Positions 28,152 to 37,229 of a DNA stretch of 64,000 nucleotides are shown here, one piece after another. This DNA comes from Thalassotalea insulae (GTDB lineage: Bacteria; Pseudomonadota; Gammaproteobacteria; Enterobacterales; Alteromonadaceae). Position 1 is the first letter of the stretch, and the number at the start of each line of letters is the position of its first letter. Both the position numbers and the translations under genes were made by a program. The stretch spans positions 1,674,001 through 1,738,000 of the forward strand of contig NZ_BSST01000001.1 of the NCBI RefSeq assembly GCF_030161395.1. Reading direction: 5' to 3'. The notes under the pieces are model-generated. The model saw only the letters and a list, made by a program, of their open reading frames with translations. It was not told the DNA's origin and searched no databases.

Positions 28152-29849
28152 ATGACAAGTATTACTATCTTAGCCAACACTGCTGTTGATACAGTTGACG
28201 CTATAGAAGCTAGCAAACACTACCAAGGCAAAGAGTTAAATTGCTCTATCGATGGCGAAATTAGCTATATTGAGACCGATCATGACCATATCTTTGTAGT
28301 TGGCTATATTCAAGACAATGCATTTAATCAAGCAGCTGATAGGAAAGCCTATTTTAGCAAGACAGAAATACTTAACAGTGTCACACAATTAAATGGTCAT
28401 TTTTCAATTGTTCAAGTGAGCAAGTCTGATAGTTCATTCACCCTATATAGCAATAAAGCTGGGGGAAATCGCCTTTACCTAAAACAAACATCAAATGGGT
28501 GGTCTATTAGCAATAAGCTAGCGTCGTTAAAGGCGAACGGAGATAGATTAAACCCAACCGCATTAGAAGAAGAGTTCTTATATCGTTGGATTACTGGTGA
28601 GCACAGTTTAATTTCTGGTGTTTATCAAGTACCTTCGGGTCATTATTGGACGATAAAAGCTGATAGTATTACCCAAAAGCACTGTTATTACACTTTGCCT
28701 TCGGTAGAGGATTATCAATTAAATAATGGTTCTTTAGCTGAACTAACCCAAGAAACTAAAAGGCTAATAATAAGTGCCTTAAACAAAATGTTAGCACCAG
28801 GTAAAAAAATTGCTATTTTATTATCTGGTGGGGTCGATTCGTCAATTTTAGCCGCACTTGCACAGCACGCAGGACATCAGTTAGTCGCAATATCTCACCG
28901 CTCAATCGAGCATGAAAACCCAGAACTGGCTACAGCAATAAAATTTGCCGAAACATTAAATATAGAACATAGAGTCATCGACATAAGCGACAATGAAATC
29001 GCTGATGCATTTAAACAATGCGCTTTAATTACTGAACAAGCACCTCGTTTTCAAAGTTCAATTATTCTTTACCTACTTTTTGAAAAACTGCAAAACGAGT
29101 TTTCTCAAGTAATTTATGGTGAAGCTGCCGATACCTTATTCGGCAATAATTCTCTTAAACGTTACCTCAAAAGACAGCAAAAACAACAGAAAGTACAAAA
29201 ATTAACTAAATGGCTTCCAGGCTCTAAATACTTGATTAGTCGTTTAGCAAGTAAAAGTAAGATACAAAAATTACTGAGTGATACCGTTGAAGACTATATT
29301 CAAGAAACGAATAAATTAGCGATAAACGAGTACACACTTGAGTGTTTGAAAAAATCAATCTCGCTGAACAATCATAATTACTCACTGCAGCAACTTAACA
29401 GCTATCCACAACATGCAGATGCTCTAACCAATGATTTATTGAAAATCAAGCGCTTTGCTCTAGATACAGACGTCGATAATCATTTTCATGAAACTGGAGC
29501 GTTAGCGGCTCACTTTGGTTTGGAATTAGTCAGTCCATTCGTCGATATTGATGTGATGAACTTTGCTGCCCATTTACCCATTGAACAGACGATAACAGGC
29601 GAATTTGTCAAACCTATTTTAAGACAAATAGGAGAACAATTCTTCGCCCCTGAACTCATGTATTTAGCTAAAAAAGGGTTTCCTGCACCTCACCTAACCT
29701 GGTTGAACACAGGTCTTAAAAAGTATGTCGAACAAGCCGTAGATGATTTCATTTTTGTGCCTGCTGAACAACTGGACACCGAAACCTGTTGGACAATAGC
29801 AGCACTAAATATTTTATTTACGGAATTTAACATTAAATATAACGATTAA
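28152..29849 (+). CDS. Asparagine-synthetase-like amide ligase lacking the glutaminase Cys
   Basis: A 565-aa protein with two domains. Residues 1-180 resemble the class II glutamine amidotransferase (Ntn) domain, with the LNGHFSIV and NKAGGNRLYL strands, but the protein starts MTSITI and has no Cys at position 2, so glutamine hydrolysis should be lost. Residues 200-560 are the synthetase domain with the pyrophosphate loop SGGVDSS (225-231), GEAADTLFG near 324 and the C-terminal KKGFPAPH block. A dead or missing glutaminase is precedented in beta-lactam and carbapenam synthetases, which adenylate a carboxylate and use another amine. The ATG follows the ATP-grasp stop immediately. It is the last gene of the forward run starting at 17103. 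Confidence 0.82.
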   Translation: MTSITILANTAVDTVDAIEASKHYQGKELNCSIDGEISYIETDHDHIFVVGYIQDNAFNQAADRKAYFSKTEILNSVTQLNGHFSIVQVSKSDSSFTLYSNKAGGNRLYLKQTSNGWSISNKLASLKANGDRLNPTALEEEFLYRWITGEHSLISGVYQVPSGHYWTIKADSITQKHCYYTLPSVEDYQLNNGSLAELTQETKRLIISALNKMLAPGKKIAILLSGGVDSSILAALAQHAGHQLVAISHRSIEHENPELATAIKFAETLNIEHRVIDISDNEIADAFKQCALITEQAPRFQSSIILYLLFEKLQNEFSQVIYGEAADTLFGNNSLKRYLKRQQKQQKVQKLTKWLPGSKYLISRLASKSKIQKLLSDTVEDYIQETNKLAINEYTLECLKKSISLNNHNYSLQQLNSYPQHADALTNDLLKIKRFALDTDVDNHFHETGALAAHFGLELVSPFVDIDVMNFAAHLPIEQTITGEFVKPILRQIGEQFFAPELMYLAKKGFPAPHLTWLNTGLKKYVEQAVDDFIFVPAEQLDTETCWTIAALNILFTEFNIKYND

Positions 29850-29985
29850 AGCCCGTCATAAAACTTTAATACGGTGTAGGCAAATGCGAGTAACCTATTA
29901 TCGTGTATACTTAGACTATCAAAGACATATCATCAGTTAAGCAACTATTCTGTCTGATAGTTCACGGAAGATCTAAGGTCCTCAT

Positions 29986-32900
29986 ATGCTTCATCATTTT
30001 TTACAGTTAAAAAATATATCGATATTAATTGTTATTTTTTCATTAATTTCATGTGGAGGTTCAGAAAATAGCAACACTACGACCTCAGTCAATCAAGAGT
30101 TCTCTGAAAGCCCGATCACCGAGGAGTCTACTCCTCAGATTTTTGTCATCAACCATATGCCAAACACGTCTCAATCAGATGTTCCAGTAGATGCTAACAT
30201 CACAATAGCCCTTTCCGATGTAATATCTTCAGATTTAAATGCAAATGATATTGAATTATACCGAGATAATGAAAAAGTAGCCGGAAAAATAATGGTAGAA
30301 AATGAATCTATCACCTTTATACCTAAAACAATGCTAAGTTACTCTTCAGATTACAAATTCAGTCTAAATCCCACCGGTGAAAATAAAAAAAATATTGCTC
30401 CTTACTCATTTCATTTTTCAACTCAAGCTTCTAACGAACAAGCCAAACGGAGTTTTCATCCAATAGTTACACGTTATGGGCAAACTGAAATAACCCTGTT
30501 TCCTAACGAAAATATTACTGCTAATACCTTAGTTAAGGCATCTTTTGGCATCCCATTTCCACGAGGTTATATCACCAATATCACTCAATTTCGCCTTTTA
30601 GATGAATCCGGCAACGAAATACCTGTAGCGACAAGGCAACTTTTACCTTGGCATGAAACTAGCGTCCATTACGAAAGCATTCGATCCATTATTGTTCAAA
30701 TAAAAACCAGCTTCAATCTTGATGAATATCAACAACTAGCTCCAAAAACTATTATATTAGAATGGGGACGCAGAAGGTCTACAGTAGACCGTGAACTGAC
30801 ACCAGTTGAAGATAGTTGGCTGTTAGTTAACGATCAAGAATACCCAGCGAGTGAACAAATATATGAACCTGCTGTTTATGCTGTTTTTTCACCTGAATGG
30901 TATGGAAATAGCGTCATCAAAACTCGACTATTGCCCGTAGGGAGTCACCCAGATTTATCTGCATACGATAATGCCTTTCAATTATTTGGCGATACCGCAA
31001 TTAATCGTGTTGACCCAAGGGTATTAGATGACAACTTAATTCCTCATAGAAATAGTTATGCAGCTTGGCTATTTGACCGGGCTATGGCCATCTATCAATT
31101 GGCTTTCAAAACAGGAGAATATAAATACCTGCGTGCAGCACACCGAGCATCACAGTTTTATCTCAAGCATATTAATGATAATGGCTATTTTTCATTAAAA
31201 AGCTCAAATGATATGAAATATAGCTATGGTGAAAGTCTGGTAACTAACTATATTCTTCAAGGTACTTCTGAAATTCCTGAAACTTTTAATAAATTAAATT
31301 TAGCTTGGGATTCATTTCATACTGAATACACCTTAAATAGCAACTTTTGGACCGAACGCCATGCTGCTGTACAACTATTAGGTTATGTGACTTCCTATGA
31401 AATGACTGGAGAACAAGCCTATCTGACAAAAGCGACAAATACCTTTCTCGCACTAAAAAATATGCAGGAAAATCCAGTTGATGGAGCCCCAAAAACTGGC
31501 GGATTAATGCATACCGCCGAATCTCACGGCGAAGGAGGAGAGCATTATATCGCTAGCCCTTGGATGTCAGCTTATCTGATCGATGCTATCGAACGCTATT
31601 ATATTCATTCCGAAGATCTAACCAGTTTAGATTTCATTATCAAAATGGCTGACTTTTTCAAAACAGAAGGAGTCTCTTTATATGAATGGAAAGGCTGGCA
31701 AGGTAAAGACAGTTATTATGTTCCTCATTATATAGCGGGTATCGACCTCACTGCTCAGCAGCAGGGCAATGATGGCTCTCTAGACTTAGAGCATGCACCA
31801 GATGTTATCAAAACATTTGCTGCCGCTTATTTTGCTTCTTGCGCGTTAACTCAATGTGATAGCAACTATTTAACTGTTATCGCAAAACTATATAATTCGG
31901 TAATTACCTATAGTTTCCCTTATTGGATTAGAACTTCTGCGCCTGATGCAGGTTTAAGTAGCTATCGCCTAGCACCACCACGTAAATTTAACTGGTGGTT
32001 TAAAGGAACAGCTAATATTGATTTTTTAATCGAGCCGGAAACTTCTCTGCCAAGTTACAAAGATAGCGCCCCCCTTTTAACACTCACCCAGCAACATAAC
32101 GCTACATATTTCAGCCCGGGAGAATCCATTACATTCACCTTCAAGTTAAAAAACGTCGGCACGATTACGGCTAAAAATGTAGTTGTTTTTAGTAATGTAC
32201 TTAAATCGAGCCCGAATGGTTTACTTAAAATCTCAGAAGTAGATCAATCAGGCTATAACCGCTATGACGCAGCCGTATGGAAAATACCTAGCCTTGCTCC
32301 AGGTGAAACACTTGAAGAACTAAGTTTCACTGTTGATGTTACCGATTTCCCAGTTTTACCCACAACAGACCGGCCTATCGGTAACATATTAGCCTTTGCC
32401 ACACTTTACTTTTGCGCTGAAAATGATGATGAAGATACTTGCCGAATCTGGCAGTCAAATTGGGATACAGGTGTTCAAACTTATAAAACACAAAGTAATT
32501 GGCAAATAATTAAGCCAACACCTCCGGTATCACCTCCTACTATCAATATAATTAATCCGATGCCGGAGCAAGCTATTAGTGATTTAGTTGAGATTAATGC
32601 CGAAATTTCTGATAGTGATGACGTAGCACTGGCAGAGTTTTGGTTAAATAATGAAAAACTAGCAACGTTTTCTGAAGCCCCCTATAGCCATACAATGCAG
32701 TCAAATGCTTTGGCTGATAAAGCCCATAAGTTAACAGTCAAAGCTTGGGATAAATTTGGCAGTTATAATGAAAAATCAGTTTCATTTACCGCATTAACCC
32801 CAGATAGAGTAGCCCCCGTTGTTACTATAAACTCTCCTGAAAGTAATGAAACCTTTTGTGATGACGTTAGTGTGCAATATCAGGTGCAAGATAATTATAG

Positions 32901-33753
32901 TGTGAGTCATTGCGTGCTGGAATTGGATAACGAACAGGTCAAACTGGATAACTGCCAGCCATATCAAATTAATAAGGCTATTCCCATTTTCAAATCGTTG
33001 GCCTATTTACCATTTGATCTTGAGACTAACACCATTGTTAGCCGCGATGGTAGTCATCTAATAGGCACAGCAAAAGATGTTATTTTTACTAATGATCCCC
33101 TTCATAGCGCTATTAGTTTTAATGGCCAAAGCAGCGAAATTAATTTTGATACCACTCAGATCCCAATAACTAATGATCTCACCATTGCATTTTGGATAAA
33201 GCCAGATAACGGTACAGGTATGTTAATGTCTCAAAGCTGGGATTACATAGGAAATGAGCAAGGCTGGGCCATCTATTTAGGTCCAAATTTTCATCGAAAT
33301 AATAACGAACTGTCTATTTCCTGGTCATCAGGTGATAACACCCACAACGCCAATGACACGAATATAGTACAAACACCTGCTAATTCTATAAACCTTAATG
33401 TGTGGCAACATATTGTCATCCGTAAGCATGATAAGACGGTAGCTATTTTTATTAATGGTGAAGAGGTAATTAGCAAGCAAATTGCTCAACAAGAAATCAG
33501 CTGGCCCTTTAATTCTGATAAAATATTATCAATCGGCAAGCCAATGAACCATCCTGATTTTTATAATAGACGATATCAAGGAAGTCTGGATGATGTCATT
33601 ATCTGGGACACAGCTTTATCCACAAATGAAATTTCAACTATCTATCAACCGGAAGATATTAATCTTACCAAAGAGTTAACCATTTATGGTTACGATAAGG
33701 CGGGAAATGTAGGTCAGAGCTCTGCAACATTTACAGTAAAAAGCTGTAATTAA
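29986..33753 (+). CDS. Giant multidomain lipoprotein with RIFT-barrel/toroid, Ig and LamG domains
   Basis: A 1255-aa protein with a lipobox LISC (Cys23), so outer-membrane or surface lipoprotein. Domains in order: an SbsA/Big_5-like Ig domain (about 52-146); a RIFT-barrel-like region (about 160-275, with ASFGIPFPRGYI and a following RLLDESGNEIP); a helical toroid-like region (about 355-680) sharing FWTERH (454-459) and PPRKFNW (664-670) with the protein at 14377-15906; a DUF11/CARDB-like beta domain (about 698-790); an Ig-like domain (852-936); and a second Ig domain (944-998 plus about 1226-1255) interrupted by a LamG/concanavalin-like domain (about 999-1221). This layout suggests a polymer-binding lyase or hydrolase. 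Exact activity is unknown. Confidence 0.72.
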   Translation: MLHHFLQLKNISILIVIFSLISCGGSENSNTTTSVNQEFSESPITEESTPQIFVINHMPNTSQSDVPVDANITIALSDVISSDLNANDIELYRDNEKVAGKIMVENESITFIPKTMLSYSSDYKFSLNPTGENKKNIAPYSFHFSTQASNEQAKRSFHPIVTRYGQTEITLFPNENITANTLVKASFGIPFPRGYITNITQFRLLDESGNEIPVATRQLLPWHETSVHYESIRSIIVQIKTSFNLDEYQQLAPKTIILEWGRRRSTVDRELTPVEDSWLLVNDQEYPASEQIYEPAVYAVFSPEWYGNSVIKTRLLPVGSHPDLSAYDNAFQLFGDTAINRVDPRVLDDNLIPHRNSYAAWLFDRAMAIYQLAFKTGEYKYLRAAHRASQFYLKHINDNGYFSLKSSNDMKYSYGESLVTNYILQGTSEIPETFNKLNLAWDSFHTEYTLNSNFWTERHAAVQLLGYVTSYEMTGEQAYLTKATNTFLALKNMQENPVDGAPKTGGLMHTAESHGEGGEHYIASPWMSAYLIDAIERYYIHSEDLTSLDFIIKMADFFKTEGVSLYEWKGWQGKDSYYVPHYIAGIDLTAQQQGNDGSLDLEHAPDVIKTFAAAYFASCALTQCDSNYLTVIAKLYNSVITYSFPYWIRTSAPDAGLSSYRLAPPRKFNWWFKGTANIDFLIEPETSLPSYKDSAPLLTLTQQHNATYFSPGESITFTFKLKNVGTITAKNVVVFSNVLKSSPNGLLKISEVDQSGYNRYDAAVWKIPSLAPGETLEELSFTVDVTDFPVLPTTDRPIGNILAFATLYFCAENDDEDTCRIWQSNWDTGVQTYKTQSNWQIIKPTPPVSPPTINIINPMPEQAISDLVEINAEISDSDDVALAEFWLNNEKLATFSEAPYSHTMQSNALADKAHKLTVKAWDKFGSYNEKSVSFTALTPDRVAPVVTINSPESNETFCDDVSVQYQVQDNYSVSHCVLELDNEQVKLDNCQPYQINKAIPIFKSLAYLPFDLETNTIVSRDGSHLIGTAKDVIFTNDPLHSAISFNGQSSEINFDTTQIPITNDLTIAFWIKPDNGTGMLMSQSWDYIGNEQGWAIYLGPNFHRNNNELSISWSSGDNTHNANDTNIVQTPANSINLNVWQHIVIRKHDKTVAIFINGEEVISKQIAQQEISWPFNSDKILSIGKPMNHPDFYNRRYQGSLDDVIIWDTALSTNEISTIYQPEDINLTKELTIYGYDKAGNVGQSSATFTVKSCN

Positions 33754-33756
33754 GCT

Positions 33757-33783
33757 TCGTTAGCAGGTATTTCCTGCTAACGA
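33757..33783. terminator. Convergent hairpin terminator
   Basis: A perfect 11-bp stem, TCGTTAGCAGG (33757-33767) and CCTGCTAACGA (33773-33783), with loop TATTT, between two converging genes. No long T-tract follows on either side, so it may act as a bidirectional hairpin or as mRNA 3' protection. Confidence 0.6.
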
Positions 33784-33798
33784 GAATTCTCGCAATCA

Positions 33799-34884
33799 TT
33801 AAGCTCGATTACGTAACAGTGAAATTCCCTGCTTTATCCATTGTCGCCATTGATAACTTCGGACAATAGCTTTTGCATACTTAGCAAGTTCGAAGCATTG
33901 ATGTTTCATCGCTAGCTGATAATTGTCTTGCCAGAACGTCGCTTGACTATCATTATAAATTTTAATCTTTATTAGAAACTGCAGCTTATTTTGTAATAGA
34001 GGTAACGAGTCAGTTTCCTTTTTTAGTACCGCCAATGCAAACATAGTGCGGAGACACTTTTCACACTCTCCACAATTAAACTCTTCAGATGAATTACAAA
34101 TACGAATACTATCTAGCGCATCTTTATTTTCAGCAATCCCCGCCGTTTTTTCGGTTCTTGCAACAGCGCCATGATGAATGACTTGCGTAAAACCGTTAGA
34201 CAATAAAGGATCTGTCAATAAATGACTCCCCCATGGAAACAACTCATCAATATTATGCGATGCTGGAATATATAAAGTTTCTAAACCATAGGCCAATACA
34301 AGTGCAGTGAATAGAGCTGCATGCTGTGTAGACAATTTAGCTCCTGGAAAAACATGACGTACATTGGTCGTTGCGATTAACAGTTTTTTATTATGTTTTC
34401 GAGCAAAATCTTTATATTGAACAACGGCTAAATCAATTTTTTTTTGTTCTTCCAGTTGAATATCCATACCTATGCATAAAAATACATGACTTAACTCACG
34501 CTGTTTTTCTACATAAGTATAATAAGAATCTATACCGCCAGAGAATAATGATACTTTACCTGAAGCCTCAAGATCTTGCGTCACTGTTTTGACATTTACA
34601 TCAATAGGATGAAGGTGTTCGTTATACCACTTTGTAAATATGTTCTGATGCTTATCCAAGTTTTCAACTAACATTGCTGAAACAGGAAATTTATCTGGAA
34701 AAGTTAAATCAGTCCCTTCTTGCATAGACTGAATATATAAAGAAAGAAAAACACAATCATTGAGAAAAGGAAGTTGCTCTGCCCCTTGAAAGTTTAACTG
34801 TAAGTCTGATTTCTGAGCTATTTTGACCCTTACATTTATTGAGCCATCTTCGCTTACAGATTGTTCAATTGCTGTAACTTCCAT
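33799..34884 (-). CDS. QueC-like PP-loop ATPase with Cys4 zinc motif
   Basis: A 361-aa protein with an N-type ATP-pyrophosphatase loop SGGIDS (115-120) after an extra N-terminal domain of about 110 residues. A C-x7-C-x2-C-x2-C cluster (Cys263, 271, 274, 277) closely matches the zinc site of QueC, the 7-cyano-7-deazaguanine synthase. QueC itself lacks the N-terminal domain, and no queC, queD or queE neighbour is present here, so this is probably a paralogue acting on another carboxylate. PP-loop enzymes activate substrates by adenylation before amide or nitrile formation. It begins 32 bp after the sugar transferase on the same strand. AAGGGA stands 4 bp before the ATG. Substrate unknown. Confidence 0.75.
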   Translation of the reverse strand: MEVTAIEQSVSEDGSINVRVKIAQKSDLQLNFQGAEQLPFLNDCVFLSLYIQSMQEGTDLTFPDKFPVSAMLVENLDKHQNIFTKWYNEHLHPIDVNVKTVTQDLEASGKVSLFSGGIDSYYTYVEKQRELSHVFLCIGMDIQLEEQKKIDLAVVQYKDFARKHNKKLLIATTNVRHVFPGAKLSTQHAALFTALVLAYGLETLYIPASHNIDELFPWGSHLLTDPLLSNGFTQVIHHGAVARTEKTAGIAENKDALDSIRICNSSEEFNCGECEKCLRTMFALAVLKKETDSLPLLQNKLQFLIKIKIYNDSQATFWQDNYQLAMKHQCFELAKYAKAIVRSYQWRQWIKQGISLLRNRA

Positions 34885-34916
34885 ACTATCCCTTAAAGAA
34901 AGTTTAGTTCAAAAGA

Positions 34917-36320
34917 CTATCGTCCTTTGCCAAAAAGCACAATTTCAACAGTTCGAATTAGAATCAACATATCCAACATAAAGCTTCTGTGCTTAATATA
35001 ATATAAATCGTATTTTAATTTTTCTAATGAGTCTTCTTCAGTCGAACCGTATGGATACTTTAACTGTGCCCATCCGGTCAATCCCGGTTTAACATTATGC
35101 CTTTCATTATAATAAGGAATAGTTTTAATCAACTGTTGAACAAATTCTGGACGTTCAGGGCGTGGACCAACAAAGCCCATATCACCACGCATAACGTTGT
35201 ATATCTGTGGTAATTCATCAATACGATACTTACGAATAAATTTACCTATTTTCGTAGTCCGGTCATCATTCTCTGTTGCCATTTGTGCTCCATGCTTTTC
35301 AGCATCAACACGCATACTACGAAATTTATAGATATTAAACGCTTGTCCATCTAAACCAACGCGTTCCTGTAGGTAAAATATTGGCGCTTTCATCCCTTCA
35401 TCAAGCTTTATTAAAATCGCTGTGATCAACATTACCGGCCAGGTAACCAAAAACAAGAAAAATGCGATACTGGCGTTGAAGATCCAATCTAGTGTATTTC
35501 TTAAATGGTTTGCTGATGCAAAGCCGTTGGAATAAATCACCCAACTTGGATAGATTAAATTAACCGCAATTTGACCTGTTTCGCGTTCAATAAAATCTAA
35601 AATCTCCGTGATTTCAACACCGCGAATTTTGCAGGCAAAAAGCTCATCTACAGGTAAGTTATTGCGACGTTCGTCACTTGCGACAACTATTTCATCAATA
35701 TCATGTTCCAACGCATAGCTAACTAATGAGCCATCGAGTTCAATTTTATTCTCATTAACTATGCCTTGTTCCGAATCGCCATCCATAGTAATAAAGCCAT
35801 GCATAAAGAAACATTGTCGATCAACACCGCGACGCATACGTTTTTCAATAATTGAAGCCCGTTCACCAGCGCCCAGCACCAAGACATTACGTTTATTTAA
35901 ACCAAAAAAATCAACTCGATAAGTGATATAACGAAACAAACAAATAGCAAAAAAACTAATCAAGGACGCAACAGCTAATAATTCAATTGGCAATGCATTT
36001 TTTGCATATAGAGGATTTGTTAGAACAACAATAAAGAAACCTATTGCCACCGACATTAATATTCGGCGCACTAGGCCTCTGAAGCTTTCTCTGAGTTTAG
36101 AATTATATAATCCTAAAGCCAGTGATGACAGCTGCACAACCAACGCAAATACAAACGCATAGATAAAGATGAAATTCTTTGGAATTTCAATATGTTCAAC
36201 TATTGTAATAACACTATTACCGTAAAATGAAACCAGAAAGGCACTAGCAAACAACAATAATTCAATAATAACGAGAGATTTGCTTCCTGACGACAAATCA
36301 CGAAACTTTGGACTAGACAT
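34917..36320 (-). CDS. PEP-CTERM system-associated undecaprenyl-phosphate sugar-1-phosphate transferase (WcaJ/EpsB-like)
   Basis: A 467-aa polyprenyl-phosphate hexose-phosphotransferase. Four to five membrane segments (residues 15-150) are followed by a CoA-binding-like Rossmann region starting NVLVLGAGERA. A further membrane element leads into the catalytic bacterial sugar transferase domain (about 275-467), with YLQERVGLDGQAFNIYKFRSM, RIDELPQIYNV and GPRPERPEFV, the latter typical of the exosortase-associated subfamily. It starts repeat-unit synthesis by loading sugar-1-phosphate on undecaprenyl phosphate. It is transcribed divergently from the export block across a 223-bp gap. Which sugar is loaded is not certain. 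Confidence 0.93.
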   Translation of the reverse strand: MSSPKFRDLSSGSKSLVIIELLLFASAFLVSFYGNSVITIVEHIEIPKNFIFIYAFVFALVVQLSSLALGLYNSKLRESFRGLVRRILMSVAIGFFIVVLTNPLYAKNALPIELLAVASLISFFAICLFRYITYRVDFFGLNKRNVLVLGAGERASIIEKRMRRGVDRQCFFMHGFITMDGDSEQGIVNENKIELDGSLVSYALEHDIDEIVVASDERRNNLPVDELFACKIRGVEITEILDFIERETGQIAVNLIYPSWVIYSNGFASANHLRNTLDWIFNASIAFFLFLVTWPVMLITAILIKLDEGMKAPIFYLQERVGLDGQAFNIYKFRSMRVDAEKHGAQMATENDDRTTKIGKFIRKYRIDELPQIYNVMRGDMGFVGPRPERPEFVQQLIKTIPYYNERHNVKPGLTGWAQLKYPYGSTEEDSLEKLKYDLYYIKHRSFMLDMLILIRTVEIVLFGKGR

Positions 36321-36543
36321 AAATAACGAGCATTCCCTTATAAAAGTTTACAATAACCAGTTGTTTTCATTAAATTTGGCAATTATTAGAATGAGTATTA
36401 GGATGAATATAAATACCACGAAACGCATACTAGCAAAATTTACTTTTTTTTTACAGCAATTTAATAAGTGCATCGGCTATAAAAATCAAATAGAATCTGG
36501 TAGTTTATAACTGTTTTGCGATAACTTTAAAAAGGTTAAAACC

Positions 36544-37179
36544 ATGGAATATCGATTGTTCAAGAATTTAAAATATTTAGTAGTTACTTGTATTATCTAC
36601 GTTATCTCAGGCTGCAGTTCGCCTTCGCTTCCTCCTGCGACAATACATCAGTCTAAAACTGTTGATGTTAATTCATATAAATATTTAATTGGTGCAGGTG
36701 ATACTGTTAATATTTTCGTTTGGCGTAATCCCGAAGTTTCTGGCACCTTCAAAGTTCGACCTGATGGCATGATCACTACATCACTAGTTGAAGATATTCC
36801 TGTCTCAGGTAAAACGCCAACAGAATTAGCTAGAACAATAGAAGAGATTTTATCGAAATATCTTAGAGATCCCGTTGTGACTGTCACAGTCAATGATTTT
36901 GTCGGCCCATTTGGTGAGCAAATCCGGGTAATAGGAGAAGCTGCGCAACCACAAGCGGTTAATTATGTACAACATATGACCTTACTCGACGTCATGATTC
37001 AAGTGGGCGGATTAACAGAGTTTGCCGATGGCAATGGTGCAGTATTAGTTCGAATTGAAAATGGTAAGCAAAAACAATATACCATATTGATTGAAGACTT
37101 AATTAAAAATGGAAAAATATCGGCTAACGTTGATGTGCTTCCAGGTGATATTATCGTAATTCCAGAAACATGGTTTTAA
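36544..37179 (+). CDS. Exosortase-associated polysaccharide export lipoprotein (Wza-like)
   Basis: A 211-aa outer-membrane export protein. The lipobox is VISGCSS, with acylated Cys near residue 24. The poly-export domain contains YKYLIGAGDTVNIFVWRNPE and FKVRPDGMITTSLV; a SLBB-type domain follows (EQIRVIGEAAQPQAV, and the ending VLPGDIIVIPETWF). It is shorter than Wza of E. coli, about right for exosortase-system members. It starts the five-gene export block 36544-42294, with the chain-length protein 50 bp downstream. It is expected to form the outer-membrane part of the secretion channel with the barrel protein at 39669. Confidence 0.93.
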   Translation: MEYRLFKNLKYLVVTCIIYVISGCSSPSLPPATIHQSKTVDVNSYKYLIGAGDTVNIFVWRNPEVSGTFKVRPDGMITTSLVEDIPVSGKTPTELARTIEEILSKYLRDPVVTVTVNDFVGPFGEQIRVIGEAAQPQAVNYVQHMTLLDVMIQVGGLTEFADGNGAVLVRIENGKQKQYTILIEDLIKNGKISANVDVLPGDIIVIPETWF

Positions 37180-37229
37180 CATTACTTTATCCAATTAAAG
37201 TTTACTCCCCTGTAGTTTAGAGGTCAGGA

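Noticed and set aside
29914..29965. Inverted repeat ACTATCA...TGATAGT before the giant lipoprotein.
   Set aside because: Seven-bp arms separated by more than 30 bases in AT-rich DNA; could be chance, with no known regulator.
36440..36460. T-rich run ending in TTTTACA before the export block looked like a fourth PrsR operator.
   Set aside because: Only two of six bases match TGTCAG in the left half, and there is no -24/-12 element before the gene at 36544.
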